A DNA stretch of 25,048 bases, taken from Cellulomonas_A sp047229345. Its GTDB lineage: Bacteria > Actinomycetota > Actinomycetes > Actinomycetales > Cellulomonadaceae. How positions within the stretch are numbered: position 1 is the stretch's first letter; each line of letters opens with the position of its first letter. A model generated the notes under the pieces. It made no database searches and was not told the origin of the DNA. It saw only the letters and a program-made list of their open reading frames with translations. Position numbers and translations under genes: made by a program. This document shows positions 24,284 through 25,048 of the stretch, piece by piece. The DNA lies in NCBI RefSeq assembly GCF_047229345.1, contig NZ_JBFTER010000067.1:1-25048 (forward strand), given 5' to 3'.

Positions 24284-25047
24284 CGCGGCACCGTGATGTC
24301 GGTGCGGAGCAGGCTGACGTACCCGCCGAGCGAGATCGCCCGGCCGGTGAGCGTCGTGTCGCGCTCGATCGTCACGTTCCCCTGCGCGACGTACGTGCCG
24401 GCGCCCGTGCTGCCCGTGAGCAGGTTCACGGTGCCGGGCGTGACCCAGTAGACGTTCGCGGCGGACGCGCCGCCCGTGAGCCGGACGGTGCTGCCCGCGC
24501 GGGCGGTGATGCTGTCGGCGGCGAGGACGAACACGGCGCTGGGGTCTCCTTGGGCGTCGAGGGTGAGGGTCCCGCTGACGGCGAGGCTGCCGGTCCTCCG
24601 GTGCGTGCCGGGCCGGAGCGTGCCGGTCAGGACGGCGGCCGGGGTCGCGGTGGTGGGCCGCCGGTTGGCCGCCGTCCAGAGCGAGGTGGCGTCGGCCTTG
24701 GCGTTGCGGGCGGCGCTGTTCGCGACGTCCGTGCTGGTGCCCCACGGGAAGCCGGTGACGAAGATCCCGGGGCTCGTGGCGATGCTGCCGGTGATGGTGA
24801 CCTGGCTGCTCGGGCCGGTGTTCATCACCGAGCTCGACCCGATGAGCGCGTACGGCGCGGCGCGGCCGACCGTCAGCGGGGCGGGGATCGCGGCGGCCCA
24901 CGTGGACGTCATCGAGGTCCGGGCGGTGAACGCGGCGGCGGCGGGCTCGGGCGGTGCGACGGCGGAGCCCACGGCGACCGCGAGCGCCACGACGGCCAGC
25001 GTCGCGCGGCGGGCCGGGGAGGCGGAGGCCAGGAGCAGTCGGGTCAC
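24280..25047 (-). CDS. Secreted DUF3494 ice-binding-type protein, reaching the window edge
   Basis: A 255-residue exported protein if it starts at the GTG at 25047. The true start could lie beyond the window, since only one base remains. An N-terminal hydrophobic segment (about 13-39) ends in a run of alanines. The DUF3494 domain (about 58-255) is recognised by 'YALIGSSSVMNTGPSSQVTITGSIATSPG', 'TGFPWG', 'SGTLTLDAQGDPSAVFVL' and the strand repeats 'VNLLTGSTGAGTYVAQGNVTIERDTTLTGRAIS'. Members fold as a beta-helix that can bind ice or act as adhesins. The segment 'AAAAFTARTSMTSTW' resembles the cleavage region of SipW-type exported proteins. It is coupled to the GH26 gene by a four-base overlap. 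Confidence 0.88.
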   Translation of the reverse strand: MTRLLLASASPARRATLAVVALAVAVGSAVAPPEPAAAAFTARTSMTSTWAAAIPAPLTVGRAAPYALIGSSSVMNTGPSSQVTITGSIATSPGIFVTGFPWGTSTDVANSAARNAKADATSLWTAANRRPTTATPAAVLTGTLRPGTHRRTGSLAVSGTLTLDAQGDPSAVFVLAADSITARAGSTVRLTGGASAANVYWVTPGTVNLLTGSTGAGTYVAQGNVTIERDTTLTGRAISLGGYVSLLRTDITVPR

Positions 25048-25048
25048 G

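Overview
The window is very GC-rich with strong G/C bias at third codon positions. Its genes are densely packed, with many GTG starts and ATGA/GTGA stop-start overlaps. Secreted proteins carry family 2 carbohydrate-binding modules (CBM2) joined by Pro/Thr linkers. Together this points to a high-GC actinomycete with a polysaccharide-degrading secretome, most likely Cellulomonas or a close relative. The genus is an inference from style and gene content, not from a marker gene. No rRNA, tRNA, CRISPR array, insertion sequence or phage gene was seen, and no stretch without a gene exceeds about 300 bases.

Layout. 1-1940 (+): the end of one and all of a second CNNM/CBS (HlyC/CorC-type) membrane protein, translationally coupled, closed by a strong hairpin. 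2027-5730 (-): a secreted M28 aminopeptidase with a PA domain, two coupled PAP2 phosphatases and a small acidic lipoprotein. 6001-7686 (+): a secreted CBM2-GH18 chitinase behind a promoter that overlaps a palindrome. 7774-8972 (-): a four-helix membrane protein and a PadR regulator with its probable operator. 9161-11431 (+): a large secreted DUF6055-like (Svx/AvrXca-type) putative metalloprotease with hexapeptide repeats and a C-terminal CBM2. 11563-12411 (-): a secreted repeat protein, probably a beta-solenoid. 12626-13909 (+): a GAF-EAL c-di-GMP phosphodiesterase. 13963-16238 (-): a short-chain dehydrogenase and a DUF1254/DUF1214 protein.

16396-20545 is the most interesting part. It is a seven-gene minus-strand operon of Asp23/Gls24 envelope-stress proteins: two Asp23 proteins, one reduced Asp23-like protein, a small HPD-motif (J-domain-like) protein, a DUF2273-like small membrane protein, a DUF6286-like protein and an AmaP-like anchor. 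A divergent pair encodes an ECF sigma factor and a soluble protein that joins an Hx3Cx2C zinc anti-sigma motif to a C-terminal Asp23-like domain. An ECF-type promoter lies between the two arms and faces the Asp23 operon. I infer a self-contained circuit: the sigma factor drives the Asp23 membrane scaffold, and the anti-sigma factor may sense scaffold state through its own Asp23-like domain.

20627-25047 (-): a cytoplasmic-looking formylglycine-type arylsulfatase, a GH26 lipoprotein with a dockerin-like calcium loop inside the catalytic domain, and a DUF3494 ice-binding-type protein whose gene overlaps the GH26 gene and reaches the window edge.
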